Of a DNA stretch of 23,803 bases, positions 7,319-15,996 are shown piece after piece (the stretch's first letter is position 1; the number at the start of each line of letters is the position of its first letter). The position numbers and the translations under genes were made by a program. This DNA is from Pseudomonadota bacterium (GTDB lineage Bacteria > Pseudomonadota > Gammaproteobacteria > Woeseiales > Woeseiaceae), in NCBI GenBank assembly GCA_027295475.1, contig JAPUKV010000042.1, forward strand, positions 1-23,803, in the 5' to 3' direction. The notes below the pieces were generated by a model that ran no database searches, was not told where the DNA came from, and saw only the letters and a program-made list of their open reading frames with translations.

Positions 7319-7774
7319 CTATCGTTCGAGGATCAGGTGGCCCTGATCCATAAGGTATTCCAGCCACTTGTTGAGGACGACATTGCGATGCCACCGCCGG
7401 TCGAGTTCTTCCCTGTGCGCGCCCGACGGTCCGTTGAGTATTGCATGACGACGATCGCCGCACAGATTCATCGCTTCCGCCAGCTGTCCATCCAGGTAGG
7501 CCCGAACTTTCATGTCGGGTTCAGCAATACGCCGTTCGGACTCATAAAAGAAATACGACAGTGACAGCGTCACGGTGTACCGGCTCCGATCGATAATTTC
7601 GACGTGCAAGTCACAGGCACCAGCAACACGCGATCGATAATAACCATCAAGTCGTTCAAGCTCGGGAACTAATTGTTGCAGACGCAAATAATTACTTTCA
7701 TACAGAGACATGAGGCCGGCAAAACTTCGCGGCCTTGCGATCGTCTCGGGTACGAGTTGGTATTCGAGCAACAT
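7319..7774 (-). CDS. DUF1249 (YqiB-like) protein
   Basis: The 151-residue product matches E. coli YqiB in layout: an N-terminal FAGLMSLYESNYLRLQQL segment (the family has a similar Met-x-Leu-x-Glu-x-Asn-Phe pattern), a central RYT strand, a Met-x-Val-Arg-x-Tyr-x-Asp strand near 88-94, and a C-terminal helix with Asn-x-Trp-Leu-x-Tyr-Leu before Gly-His. Function of the family is unknown; the protein is predicted soluble. It sits between ppsR and the coiled-coil gene on the same strand. There is no clear Shine-Dalgarno, and a TATATT box ends 6 bases before the ATG, so it may be translated from a leaderless mRNA. Confidence 0.8.
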   Translation of the reverse strand: MLLEYQLVPETIARPRSFAGLMSLYESNYLRLQQLVPELERLDGYYRSRVAGACDLHVEIIDRSRYTVTLSLSYFFYESERRIAEPDMKVRAYLDGQLAEAMNLCGDRRHAILNGPSGAHREELDRRWHRNVVLNKWLEYLMDQGHLILER

Positions 7775-7780
7775 TAAGCA

Positions 7781-7786
7781 AATATA
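7781..7786 (-). promoter_or_regulatory. Candidate -10 box directly before the DUF1249 gene
   Basis: TATATT on the minus strand ends at 7781, and the ATG begins at 7774. The normal distance from -10 box to start point would place +1 at or next to the A of the ATG. The upstream 70 bases are very AT-rich. No good -35 box is seen. Confidence 0.3.
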
Positions 7787-7851
7787 TCACAGCAAACGCT
7801 ATTCGAAAGGCATGCAAAAATAGTTCCGCTTTTTTGTGTTTTTGAAAAAAA

Positions 7852-8676
7852 TTATGGTCGAACTCTGCGCTCAACACCTGTACTATCTAGAATTCTACTC
7901 GCGATTTCCTCGATCGAGAACTCTGTTGTGTCGACGTTCGGGATTCCGTAGCGTTTGAATAATTTCTCAGTCTCTCTTAACTCGTACCGTACTTGCTGCG
8001 CAGATGAATAACGGCCAAGCGCCCTCCGCTCCTTCCGAATTTGTTGAAGCCGCGTCGGCGCGATTGTCAGGCCAAACAATTTCTCTTTCTGTTTCACCAG
8101 AATATCCGGCAATTTACCGCTTTCCAATTCTTCATCGATAAGAGGGTAGTTCGCCGCATAGACACCATATTGCAAAGCGAGGTACAGGCATGTCGGAGTC
8201 TTGCCCGAACGGGAAACACCAACGAGAATAACGTCGGCCATTGCGTAATTTCCGGTAATACCACCGTCGTCATTCGCCAGGGCAAAGTTAGTCGCCTCGA
8301 TGCGCTTCATATAACTTTCAATATCGCTCATGCCGTGTGCGCGGCCGGCCGTGTGAGTTCCCTTTTGTTTGAATTCCTTCTCCAACGGTTCCAAAAAGAC
8401 GTCGAAGATGTCGAGGTGCAATCCGTTCGCCTCTTTGACGATCGCCCGGAAGTCATCGTGCACAAGCGTCGAAAACACGACCGGCCGGGCGCCTTCTGCC
8501 TTTGCCACCTCATTGATTTTTTCTACTGCCTCGTGTGCCTTGTCATCGGTATCTATAAATGGCACAGTCACGTGCCGAAATTCCTGCCGATCGAATTGAG
8601 TAAGGAGGCTGTGTCCGAGCGTTTCAGCGGTCACACCGGTCTTATCAGACAGAAAAAAGACAGTACGTTTCGTCAT
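7852..8676 (-). CDS. ppsR: PEP synthase regulatory protein (bifunctional kinase/pyrophosphorylase)
   Basis: Member of the DUF299 family. It inactivates PEP synthase by ADP-dependent phosphorylation of a threonine beside the catalytic histidine, and reactivates it by phosphate-dependent removal that yields pyrophosphate. The N-terminus (FFLSDKTGVTAETLG, 7-21) and the P-loop GVSRSGKT (153-160) are typical, and 274 residues is the normal length. It is transcribed away from ppsA across a 104-base gap, as in E. coli, and its target threonine is present in the neighbouring enzyme. The ATG at 8676 has no strong Shine-Dalgarno. Confidence 0.95.
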   Translation of the reverse strand: MTKRTVFFLSDKTGVTAETLGHSLLTQFDRQEFRHVTVPFIDTDDKAHEAVEKINEVAKAEGARPVVFSTLVHDDFRAIVKEANGLHLDIFDVFLEPLEKEFKQKGTHTAGRAHGMSDIESYMKRIEATNFALANDDGGITGNYAMADVILVGVSRSGKTPTCLYLALQYGVYAANYPLIDEELESGKLPDILVKQKEKLFGLTIAPTRLQQIRKERRALGRYSSAQQVRYELRETEKLFKRYGIPNVDTTEFSIEEIASRILDSTGVERRVRP

Positions 8677-8780
8677 TGTAATTGGTCCGGGTTTGCAGAA
8701 AAACTCAGTTCACGACCGTTCCGTGCATCAATTCCATTCGAGCGACCATGTCCAGGTAAGTAACACATAGGGAGTTGATA

Positions 8781-11144
8781 TTGGAGCCGTACGTTATCAC
8801 GCTTGACAAGCTTGGAATGCAAGACGTTGAAATTGTTGGAGGCAAGAATGCCTCGCTGGGCGAGATGATCAGTAACCTGGCCAGTCTTGGCGTCGCAGTA
8901 CCCGGCGGATTTGCGACGTCTGCAGCGGCGTACCGCGACTTTCTGCAAAACGCCGGGCTCGACGAACGTATTGCCGGCGTACTGGATGGGCTCGATGTCG
9001 ATGATATCGACGCACTCACAGACGCGGGAAAATCGATTCGGGACTGGATTATCGATTCACCGTTGCCCGAGAGGCTAACGGACGAACTGGGCACGGCTTG
9101 GAAGAAAATGTCCGGCGGCAAGGATATTGCAGTCGCGGTTCGGTCGTCGGCCACGGCCGAAGATCTTCCTGATGCCTCTTTCGCTGGTCAGCAGGAGACT
9201 TTTCTGAACATCAGGAGCATCGATCACCTGATCGAAGCTTTGCACCAGGTATTTGCATCGCTCTTTAACGATCGCGCCATTGCATATCGCGTGCATCAGG
9301 GATTTGATCATTCCCTTGTTGCCCTGTCCGTTGGCGTTCAGTACATGGTTCGCAGCGATATCGGCTCGGCCGGCGTGGCGTTTACGCTCGATACCGAATC
9401 AGGCTTCCGGGATGCGGTGTTCATTACCTCATCCTATGGTCTCGGGGAAACGGTAGTGCAAGGAGCGGTCAATCCTGACGAGTTTTACGTTTATAAACCG
9501 GCGTTGGAATCCGGCCATTTTCCGGTGCTGAGAAAGCACCTCGGCAGCAAAGCAATAAAAATGATTTACAGCAACGACCCGACTCCCGGCAAGACCGTTG
9601 ATACTGTCGACGTCGACGACTCGGACGCCGCGCAATTTTCATTAAGCGACGAAGAGGTAATCGAGCTTGCGCGGACAGCAGTAACGATCGAAAAACACTA
9701 CGACCGACCAATGGACATTGAATGGGCCAAAGATGGTTCCGACGGCAAACTCTACATTCTTCAGGCGCGACCGGAAACGGTGCAAAGCAGGAGCGGCCGT
9801 ACGATCCAGCGGTTTACGCTCAAAAACCGGTCTGCCGTACTCAGCAAAGGCCGGAGCATCGGGCAGAAGATAGGGACCGGCACCGCAAAAATTATTCGCA
9901 ATGTCAGCGAAATGAGCCGTGTGCAACAAGGCGACGTCCTGGTATCGGATATGACTGACCCGGACTGGGAACCGGTAATGAAGCGCGCATCGGCTATCGT
10001 TACGAACCGCGGCGGCAGAACCTGTCACGCAGCAATTATCGCACGAGAACTTGGTATTCCGGCCGTTGTCGGCTGCGGTGACGCGACGGAGCGCATTGCC
10101 GACGGCACAGCGGTCACTGTTAGTTGCGCAGAGGGTGACGAGGGCTACGTTTATGAAGGCCTGCTGAAATTTGAACGCACACAAATCGAGCTGGATTCAT
10201 TGCCGGACATTGCCGTGAAAATCATGATGAACGTCGGTAATCCAGACAGGGCTTTCGACTTCGCCAGAATTCCGAACAAAGGAGTCGGACTGGCCCGGCT
10301 TGAATTCATAATCAACCGTATGATCGGCGTGCATCCCAAAGCTTTGCTCGATTATGAACAGCTCGACACTGAGACGCGAGAGGCAGTTGATGAGCAAATG
10401 GCAGGGTACGACGACCCGGTTGGGTTTTTCATCGATAAGCTGGCCGAAGGCATCAGCACGATCGCGGCCGCTTTCGCTCCCGAGCCTGTAATCGTTCGCT
10501 TATCCGACTTCAAGTCCAATGAATATGCGAACCTCATCGGTGGTGAAGCATACGAGCCCAAGGAAGAAAACCCGATGCTCGGGTTTCGCGGTGCGGCTCG
10601 CTACGTGGCTGACAGTTTTCGGCCCTGCTTCGAACTCGAGTGCGCCGCGCTTCGCAAGGTGCGCGGGGACATGGGCCTAAAGAACGTCCAGATCATGATT
10701 CCGTTTGTCCGTACGGTGCAGCAGGGAATTGATGTCATCGACCTGCTTGCCAGGAACGATTTGAAGCGTGGCGAAGACGGACTCAAAATCATCATGATGT
10801 CGGAACTGCCGACGAATGCTTTGCTGGCCGACAAATACCTGGATCATTTCGACGGCATGTCGATTGGTTCCAATGATATGACTCAGTTGACGCTTGGTCT
10901 TGATCGCGATTCTGCACTGATAGCCGAGCTTTTTGACGAACGTGATGATGCCGTGAAAGCACTTCTGAAAATGACTATTTCAGCATGCAAGGCGAGGAAT
11001 AAATATATCGGCATCTGCGGCCAGGGTCCTTCCGATTACCCGGACCTTGCGAAATGGCTTGTCGAGCAAGGCATCGAAAGCATGTCCCTGAATCCGGACA
11101 CCGTAATCGAGACCTGGATGTTCCTGGCTGGTGAAACGGTATAA
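8781..11144 (+). CDS. ppsA: Phosphoenolpyruvate synthase (pyruvate, water dikinase)
   Basis: Makes PEP, AMP and phosphate from pyruvate, ATP and water, the first step of gluconeogenesis from three-carbon acids. Domains in order: ATP-binding domain (about 15-335, with [10 protein letters not shown] and [11 protein letters not shown]), the mobile phosphohistidine domain with GGRTCHAAI (catalytic His416, regulatory Thr414) and a C-terminal PEP/pyruvate barrel with CGQGPSDYP (acid/base Cys746). These correspond to E. coli His421, Thr419 and Cys751. The first possible start is TTG 8775, but GGGAG at 8770-8774 abuts it; TTG 8781 is 6 bases away and fits better, giving 787 residues. No in-frame ATG or GTG is near. 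The divergent partner is its regulator ppsR. Confidence 0.96.
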   Translation: MEPYVITLDKLGMQDVEIVGGKNASLGEMISNLASLGVAVPGGFATSAAAYRDFLQNAGLDERIAGVLDGLDVDDIDALTDAGKSIRDWIIDSPLPERLTDELGTAWKKMSGGKDIAVAVRSSATAEDLPDASFAGQQETFLNIRSIDHLIEALHQVFASLFNDRAIAYRVHQGFDHSLVALSVGVQYMVRSDIGSAGVAFTLDTESGFRDAVFITSSYGLGETVVQGAVNPDEFYVYKPALESGHFPVLRKHLGSKAIKMIYSNDPTPGKTVDTVDVDDSDAAQFSLSDEEVIELARTAVTIEKHYDRPMDIEWAKDGSDGKLYILQARPETVQSRSGRTIQRFTLKNRSAVLSKGRSIGQKIGTGTAKIIRNVSEMSRVQQGDVLVSDMTDPDWEPVMKRASAIVTNRGGRTCHAAIIARELGIPAVVGCGDATERIADGTAVTVSCAEGDEGYVYEGLLKFERTQIELDSLPDIAVKIMMNVGNPDRAFDFARIPNKGVGLARLEFIINRMIGVHPKALLDYEQLDTETREAVDEQMAGYDDPVGFFIDKLAEGISTIAAAFAPEPVIVRLSDFKSNEYANLIGGEAYEPKEENPMLGFRGAARYVADSFRPCFELECAALRKVRGDMGLKNVQIMIPFVRTVQQGIDVIDLLARNDLKRGEDGLKIIMMSELPTNALLADKYLDHFDGMSIGSNDMTQLTLGLDRDSALIAELFDERDDAVKALLKMTISACKARNKYIGICGQGPSDYPDLAKWLVEQGIESMSLNPDTVIETWMFLAGETV

Positions 11145-11146
11145 CA

Positions 11147-11170
11147 AATCGCTCGTCCTGACGGGCGATT
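11147..11170. terminator. Convergent terminator hairpin after ppsA
   Basis: Bases 11147-11157 and 11160-11170 pair over 11 positions with one G-T wobble, based on ATCGC and GCGAT ends. It lies 3 bases after the ppsA stop and 6 before the end of the convergent SH3 gene. On the minus strand it is followed by TGTTAT, on the plus strand by no T-tract, so it fits termination of the minus-strand gene better. Confidence 0.6.
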
Positions 11171-11175
11171 CCTGA

Positions 11176-11859
11176 TCAAAAGCTGTCGTATCTGGATTGT
11201 CGTTGCCAGCGAACCCTGGGCAACCTCAAGCCCGATATGATGCCCACCAGCAAAACCAGGGCACCGCTCAAGAACCAATACCGGGTTTGTTGACTGCCGA
11301 GTTCCTGATTCTCCTGCTCAAGGATGCTTGCCCTGATCTCGACATCGGTCAGTTGTTGCAGCAACTCCTTGTTCCGATCGTCGATTGACAGAACATTTGC
11401 GGCTGTCCGCCTGATCTCCGCCAACTCTGACTCTAGCCTGTCTCTCTCCGTCTCGAGCATTTTAATCTGCCGGTTGGCACTGTCGTATTCCACTTTTATG
11501 GCTTTGAGCTGAGAGCGCATTGATGTTCCCTGGGCATTGGCACTGGTCAGTTGACTCGTCAATGTTGCCAGTTGTTCGCGGGCGGGCGGTTCGGACATCA
11601 GGTAGCGGCTAAGTACCCAGCCTTCCGTGCCGCCTCCTGTCCTTACTCTTGAATAGCCTGCCTCCTCGTCGCGCTCGAGGACGTCGAGCTGTGTACCGCT
11701 GGTAATCATCAGTTGAATCGCATTGCTGCTGCTCGGGCCCGAGCGCAGCATGATCTCGAAATTGTCGCTGACCCAGGCCGGCGCCGCGAGCGTCTTCACG
11801 ACAGCAAGCAGACCGCAGCCCAGGAAACATACAATTTGCCAAACTGGTCTCTTAATCAT
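11176..11859 (-). CDS. SH3-domain periplasmic anchor protein (YgiM/TIGR04211 type)
   Basis: 227 residues with the standard order of this family: signal peptide (cleavage near LAA-PAWV, residue 26), bacterial SH3 domain (about 28-90, with the LRSGPS and GWVLSRYL motifs), a coiled coil (about 95-190), one membrane helix (about 194-210) and a basic cytoplasmic tail ending near residue 227. The SH3 domain would sit in the periplasm, perhaps binding peptidoglycan; the role of YgiM is not well defined. It is a single-gene unit between the convergent ppsA and the upstream GFA gene (139-base gap holding an inverted repeat). Confidence 0.88.
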   Translation of the reverse strand: MIKRPVWQIVCFLGCGLLAVVKTLAAPAWVSDNFEIMLRSGPSSSNAIQLMITSGTQLDVLERDEEAGYSRVRTGGGTEGWVLSRYLMSEPPAREQLATLTSQLTSANAQGTSMRSQLKAIKVEYDSANRQIKMLETERDRLESELAEIRRTAANVLSIDDRNKELLQQLTDVEIRASILEQENQELGSQQTRYWFLSGALVLLVGIISGLRLPRVRWQRQSRYDSF

Positions 11860-11913
11860 TGTTTCAAATCGCCCAATGCCAATTCTGCCAACTATAAGGC
11901 AAGCGCATTTTTG

Positions 11914-11933
11914 GTACCAGCGCGACCTGGTAC
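11914..11933. repeat. Inverted repeat between SH3 and GFA genes
   Basis: GTACCAG (11914-11920) and CTGGTAC (11927-11933) are perfect complements with a 6-base spacer. It lies 54 bases upstream of the SH3 gene and 65 bases downstream of the GFA gene on the minus strand. It could be an operator for the SH3 gene or part of the GFA transcript end; there is no T-tract. Confidence 0.4.
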
Positions 11934-11998
11934 TCCGTCAAGGTGATATTGGTGGACGCAGGGCTACCCGGCAGGCTTTGTCGGCAAATACTGACACT

Positions 11999-12382
11999 TC
12001 ATTCCGTCAGATGACGCAGCGTGTGCGCGTGCGCCTCCCAGTTTCGTCCATCGAACGTCTCAATGGTCATCGACGTGACGGTCCCCGGATCCAGGCAACG
12101 TGCATTGACACTGTAACCGTCGGGATTGGACCGCGGTATGTAGAACGACTTGACGCCACACACGGCGCAGAAAAAGTGTCTGGCAACACCAGTATTGAAC
12201 TGATAGGTCGATAGGTCGTCCTGGCCGCTGACGAGTCTGAAATCGTCCTTGCGCACGATCAGATGCAGGAACCCGGTCAAACGACAAATGCTGCAATTGC
12301 ACTCATTGACCTCTAAGTCTCCCAGCGCTTCCACTTCAAATCTGATGCGGCCGCAGTGGCAACCGCCCTTATGAAGCGTCAT
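11999..12382 (-). CDS. GFA family zinc protein (CENP-V/Gfa-like)
   Basis: 127 residues from ATG 12382. The zinc-binding cysteine pattern is complete: CHC (8 and 10), CNCSIC (28, 30 and 33) and CAVC (72 and 75), with an extra Cys96. The family is named for glutathione-dependent formaldehyde-activating enzyme, but most members have no proven reaction, so a substrate cannot be assigned. The open frame extends 24 codons upstream to 12454, but that part overlaps the methyltransferase gene, and the family begins just before the GGCHCG motif. The ATG overlaps the end of the methyltransferase gene by 14 bases, so it is probably the third gene of an orn-led operon. Confidence 0.88.
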   Translation of the reverse strand: MTLHKGGCHCGRIRFEVEALGDLEVNECNCSICRLTGFLHLIVRKDDFRLVSGQDDLSTYQFNTGVARHFFCAVCGVKSFYIPRSNPDGYSVNARCLDPGTVTSMTIETFDGRNWEAHAHTLRHLTE

Positions 12383-12992
12383 TTTCTTTCTGCATACCTT
12401 GCTTGCGCCAGACCGCCAACAGATTGTTCGTGGGCATTGCGTAGAGTCTGTCACGGTGCATCATTGATTTGTCAGCGAAATCATCCAGATCTTCCAGATT
12501 GCGAATTCCCATCACAGGGTCCTGGCTACGCAACGATCGGTCGAAGTTTTCATTGCTGTCGCTACTGAACTCCCCGTCCTCATTGAACGGCCCGTAAAGA
12601 CAAAACACGCCATCATCCGACAGGAGCCGCCGGGCAACATCGAACATACAACGCACTGCCGGCATGCTTATGATATGGGCCGTATTCGCCGAAAATAAGC
12701 CATCGTATGCACCATTGACGCCCTGCGCCTGTTGCACGTCCAGCAGTATTGGATCCCGGACGTTCGGCAGCCCGGCGTCTGCTATCCATGACCTGATGCC
12801 CGGATGGTTTTCGGCGAGATCACTTGTTTGCCAGGTCAGCCATGGCATTGCCTCAGCGAAAAACACGGCGTGTTGACCGGTACCGGAGCCTATCTCAAGG
12901 ACCGAGCCGCAATCGCGCAACTCGATCTCGAGTACCTCCAGAATCGGCTGTCTGTTTCGTCCGGATGCCGGCGCGTTCGGCTTACCCATCAT
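12369..12992 (-). CDS. DUF938 class I SAM-dependent methyltransferase
   Basis: 207 residues. The N-terminus [10 protein letters not shown] and the SAM-binding motif [17 protein letters not shown] (31-46) are typical of DUF938. The central region with [11 protein letters not shown] (about 101-111) and the [13 protein letters not shown] segment are also characteristic of this family. The methyl acceptor is unknown. Its ATG (12992) overlaps the TGA of orn in an ATGA junction, which points to translational coupling, and its own 3' end overlaps the GFA gene. A second ATG lies one codon downstream. Confidence 0.88.
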   Translation of the reverse strand: MMGKPNAPASGRNRQPILEVLEIELRDCGSVLEIGSGTGQHAVFFAEAMPWLTWQTSDLAENHPGIRSWIADAGLPNVRDPILLDVQQAQGVNGAYDGLFSANTAHIISMPAVRCMFDVARRLLSDDGVFCLYGPFNEDGEFSSDSNENFDRSLRSQDPVMGIRNLEDLDDFADKSMMHRDRLYAMPTNNLLAVWRKQGMQKENDAS

Positions 12993-13579
12993 GCTTCTTT
13001 ACGCAATACACTCTGATCAAAAAGCGCGTCACGATAGTACGAAAGCTCTGCAATCGAATCCCTGATATCCGCCAGCGCCCGGTGCGTCGACTCTTTCTTA
13101 AATCCGTTCGCGACATCCGGCGCCCAGTTTTGCGCGAGAATTTTCAGCGTGCTTACATCCAGGTTTCTGTAATGAAAGAACGCTTCAAGTGTGGGCATCT
13201 GGCGCGCAAGAAAACGGCGATCCTGACAAATACTATTTCCGCACATCGGGGACGCACCTGCGGCAACATGCTTTTTGAGTAGCTTGAGCGTCTCGAACTC
13301 CGCTTCCTGCATGCTCGTGTCGCTTGCGAACACTCGAGCGGTTAGTCCGGACTCGCCGTGTTGGCGAGTATTCCATTCATCCATCGCATCCATGGATTCC
13401 CGGCTCTGACGTATCGCGATTACCGGCCCCTCCGCCAGTTCGTTCAACTGCCTGTCGGTGACGACTGTTGCGATTTCGATTATGTGGTCGGAGATTGTGT
13501 CAAGCCCCGTCATTTCCAGGTCAATCCAGATCAGGTTTGTCGTTGACTCTCCCACCCGATTATCATTTTCGTCAGTCAT
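12989..13579 (-). CDS. orn: Oligoribonuclease
   Basis: 3'-5' exonuclease that finishes RNA decay by cutting di- and short oligonucleotides, including pGpG from cyclic di-GMP turnover. All DEDDh residues are seen: Asp20 and Glu22 ([10 protein letters not shown]), Asp120 (NSICQDRRF), His166 and Asp171 (HRALADI). Each is 8 places later than in E. coli Orn (12, 14, 112, 158, 163), so this protein has 8 extra N-terminal residues and a normal fold. AAGAGG at 13590-13585 lies 5 bases before the ATG. It leads a minus-strand operon and is divergent from rsgA, as in E. coli. Confidence 0.97.
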   Translation of the reverse strand: MTDENDNRVGESTTNLIWIDLEMTGLDTISDHIIEIATVVTDRQLNELAEGPVIAIRQSRESMDAMDEWNTRQHGESGLTARVFASDTSMQEAEFETLKLLKKHVAAGASPMCGNSICQDRRFLARQMPTLEAFFHYRNLDVSTLKILAQNWAPDVANGFKKESTHRALADIRDSIAELSYYRDALFDQSVLRKEA

Positions 13580-13725
13580 TCACACCTCTTTTGTGAACTC
13601 CATGCCAGCGGCCGTTTGATAGTCGCCGGCGGGTCAGATTCAATAGTGTACCGCGACGAGGGATGCAAGACCGCCCGCATCACGGCATACTCTGCCCCGA
13701 TGCAGGCACTGAGCCCAAGAGCTGA

Positions 13726-14643
13726 ATGACGATGCTACTGTCCGATGGACAGGAGCCACTCGTCGTGGCAACTTTTAGCCGCCGAATGGCCCTCCAACTC
13801 GCGAATGGCGAGAAAGTCAGTGCGCGTGTAAAAGGCAAACGGTTGCGGCCGGTATGTGGCGATCGTGTCGAAGCCGAACCCATCGCCAACGAGCCCGAGT
13901 GGCTCATTACGGGCATTTTGCCGCGCAGGAATGAGCTGGCCCGTCCCAGTACCCGTGGCAAGGTAGAAGTACTTGCTGCGAACCTGAGCTTTCTCGCGGT
14001 TGTAACTGCCGAGCGACCGGCGCCCGACTGGTTCATTGTTGATCGATATCTTTGCGCGGCGGAGCTGATGGGTGTCTCCGCCGCGGTCATTTTCAACAAA
14101 ACCGATCTGGCAGAACCCGGCACCGGCGCCACGGAGACGTTGCAAGACTATGAACGCATCGGCTACCAAACGGTGCTTTGCAGTGCCAGGTCCGGGAGCA
14201 ATCTGGACGCGTTACAGGCCCTTCTCGCCAAGCAGACAGCAATCATTGTGGGCCAGTCCGGCGTCGGCAAATCCAGCCTGATTAACCGTCTCTCCGAGTA
14301 CGCCGATCAGCCAACCACTGCCGTTTCCGAAGGCAGCGGTGAGGGCCGTCACACCACGGCCAACTCCGTCATGCTGGCTTTACCGAATGGTGGCACAGTC
14401 ATCGACTCGCCCGGCGTGCGTGACTATGCACCAGGCACAGATAATGTGGATGACGTGATACGAGGCTTTCGGGAGGTCGCCAGATTCGGCGCAGACTGCA
14501 GGTTTTCAGACTGCCGCCATCTTCGCGAACCTGATTGTGCAGTCAAAGCTGCAATCGAGGCCGGACAAATCAGTGCGCGGCGATATGAAAGTTACAAACG
14601 CCTGCTGGCATTGACGAAGAAGCTGACTGACAAAAAATACTAG
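13726..14643 (+). CDS. rsgA: Ribosome small subunit-dependent GTPase RsgA
   Basis: GTPase that checks late maturation of the 30S ribosomal subunit. It has the circularly permuted GTPase order: OB-fold (about 10-75), G4 NKTD (124-127), G1 GQSGVGKS (176-183), G3 DSPG (227-230), then the zinc finger with Cys258, Cys263, His265 and Cys271. At 305 residues it is shorter than E. coli RsgA (350), mostly at the N-terminus, within family range. It is divergent from orn over 146 bases. Its stop is followed by 17 bases and then the end of the convergent HIT gene. Confidence 0.95.
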   Translation: MTMLLSDGQEPLVVATFSRRMALQLANGEKVSARVKGKRLRPVCGDRVEAEPIANEPEWLITGILPRRNELARPSTRGKVEVLAANLSFLAVVTAERPAPDWFIVDRYLCAAELMGVSAAVIFNKTDLAEPGTGATETLQDYERIGYQTVLCSARSGSNLDALQALLAKQTAIIVGQSGVGKSSLINRLSEYADQPTTAVSEGSGEGRHTTANSVMLALPNGGTVIDSPGVRDYAPGTDNVDDVIRGFREVARFGADCRFSDCRHLREPDCAVKAAIEAGQISARRYESYKRLLALTKKLTDKKY

Positions 14644-14660
14644 TGGTCCAACAAGGCTGA
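14640..14660 (+). repeat. 21-base sequence shared with 6125-6145 (copy 2)
   Basis: The sequence starts one base before the TAG of rsgA and fills the gap to the convergent HIT gene. It matches the minus strand of 6125-6145 at 20 of 21 positions; the only difference is the seventh base (G here, T there). It has no strong internal stem. Confidence 0.6.
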
Positions 14661-15017
14661 TCAACCCGGCGGCCAGCTGAATGTTCGGCCGCCCAAAAGA
14701 TGCAAATGAATGTGAAAGACGGTTTGCCCTGCCGCCGCGTTGCAATTCATCACAACCCGGTAACCGTCCTCACTAAAACCCACCTCTTGCGCCACTTCTT
14801 TGGCGGCAAGGTAAAGATTGCCGATCTCTTCCCTGTCGGAATCGGTCAGATCGTTGATCGTCGCAATGTGTTTGCGCGGAACGATCAGAACGTGGGTTGG
14901 CGCCTGTGGATTAATATCGCGAAACGCAAATACTTTATCTGTCTCGTAGACGATGTCAGCGTTGAGTTCTCCAGAGACAAACTTGCAGAAAAGGCAGTCA
15001 GCATCATTCATTTGCAA
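14661..15017 (-). CDS. HIT family nucleotide-binding protein (HinT-like)
   Basis: 118 residues carrying the histidine triad HIHLHL (His102, His104, His106), which hydrolyses nucleoside phosphoramidates and similar AMP conjugates in HinT enzymes. Cys8 and Cys11 (CLFC) with His50 suggest the zinc-binding form of the family. The segment DINPQAPTHVLIVPRKH (34-50) is a family hallmark. It lies 25 bases after recR on the same strand and may be the last gene of the dnaX-ybaB-recR transcript. An ATG two codons later is an alternative start. Confidence 0.93.
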   Translation of the reverse strand: MQMNDADCLFCKFVSGELNADIVYETDKVFAFRDINPQAPTHVLIVPRKHIATINDLTDSDREEIGNLYLAAKEVAQEVGFSEDGYRVVMNCNAAAGQTVFHIHLHLLGGRTFSWPPG

Positions 15018-15042
15018 TTATTAGCTCCCGGAAAATGGTCGA

Positions 15043-15645
15043 CTATTGATCAATCAATCGGCGCCCAAAAAATGCATGCGACAAGGTGCCACCATCGATG
15101 TATTCCAGCTCCGCGCCGAGTGGTACTCCATGGGCGATACGGCTGGCAGGAACGTTGTGCCGGCCGGCCATGTCCGCCAGAAAATGCGCTGTCGCATCGC
15201 CTTCGACGGTTGGATTTGTTGCAATGATGAGTTCTTTGACCTCCTCGTCGGCCAGACGTTTTTCGAGGGCCTCCAGCCCCAGCTCTTCCGGACCGATGCC
15301 ATCGAGCGGTGACAGGTGCCCCATCAGCACGAAATAGAGTCCACGGTAGCCTGTAGCGTCTTCGACTGCCATCACATCTGCCGGTGATTCGACGGCACAC
15401 AACAGGGATCCATCACGGCCGGATGCACTGCAGATGTTGCAAAGTTCATGCTCGGTAAACATCCGGCAGCGAGTGCAATGGCCTATCCCGGAAACGCCGG
15501 CCGCCAACGCCGTGGACAATTCCTTCGCACCATCGCGATCGCGCTCAAGCAGGTGAAACGCGATTCTTTGCGCAGACTTTCTCCCGATACCCGGCATACA
15601 TTGCAGGGCATCGATGAGACGGATCAGGAGCGGGGAATAAGACAC
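15043..15645 (-). CDS. recR: Recombination protein RecR (GTG start)
   Basis: Works with RecF and RecO to load RecA at single-strand gaps. The 200 residues show the N-terminal helix-hairpin-helix ([17 protein letters not shown], about 17-33), the zinc finger with Cys57, Cys60, Cys69 and Cys72, a Toprim domain from about residue 80 (CAVESPADV) and the C-terminal region with [12 protein letters not shown]. Length is the same as usual (about 200). The start is GTG at 15645 with a weak Shine-Dalgarno, 14 bases after the ybaB stop, so translation may rely on coupling. Confidence 0.96.
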   Translation of the reverse strand: MSYSPLLIRLIDALQCMPGIGRKSAQRIAFHLLERDRDGAKELSTALAAGVSGIGHCTRCRMFTEHELCNICSASGRDGSLLCAVESPADVMAVEDATGYRGLYFVLMGHLSPLDGIGPEELGLEALEKRLADEEVKELIIATNPTVEGDATAHFLADMAGRHNVPASRIAHGVPLGAELEYIDGGTLSHAFFGRRLIDQ

Positions 15646-15659
15646 GCAGTTTTCGGCAA

Positions 15660-15983
15660 TCAGAAAGGCAACTTCATGCCGGCAGGGAGGCCAAGGCCCG
15701 ATGCTACGCCTGAGAATTTTTCCTGAATCATTTTTTCAACGCGCCGAATTGCGTCATTGAATGCAGCAATGATCAGGTCCTCGAGCATTTCCTTGTCATC
15801 GCCGATCAGCGATTCGTCGATTTCCAGGGCTTGTACCTGATGCTGACAGGTCATCGAAATCTTCACCATGCCGGCACCTGACTCGCCCGTCACAGTGAGC
15901 TTGGCCATTTCCTGCTGGGCCTTTTTCATGTCGGCCTGCATTTGCTGGGCCTGTTTCATCAGCTGGCCGATGCCCCCTTTCAT
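15660..15983 (-). CDS. ybaB: Nucleoid-associated protein YbaB/EbfC
   Basis: A 107-residue DNA-binding protein of the YbaB/EbfC family, which forms tweezer-shaped dimers. Visible: the N-terminal helix [18 protein letters not shown], the [11 protein letters not shown] strand pair and the C-terminal [15 protein letters not shown] helix, then a Gly/Leu-rich end ([12 protein letters not shown]) typical of the family. AGGAG precedes the ATG. It sits between dnaX and recR in the usual order, 13 bases after dnaX. Confidence 0.95.
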   Translation of the reverse strand: MKGGIGQLMKQAQQMQADMKKAQQEMAKLTVTGESGAGMVKISMTCQHQVQALEIDESLIGDDKEMLEDLIIAAFNDAIRRVEKMIQEKFSGVASGLGLPAGMKLPF

Positions 15984-15996
15984 GCTTTGCTCCTGA

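Noticed and set aside
8041..8763. 240-residue open frame on the plus strand opposite ppsR
   Set aside because: It is antisense to a well-supported ppsR, rich in improbable Cys, His and Phe runs, and has no ribosome site or known domain.
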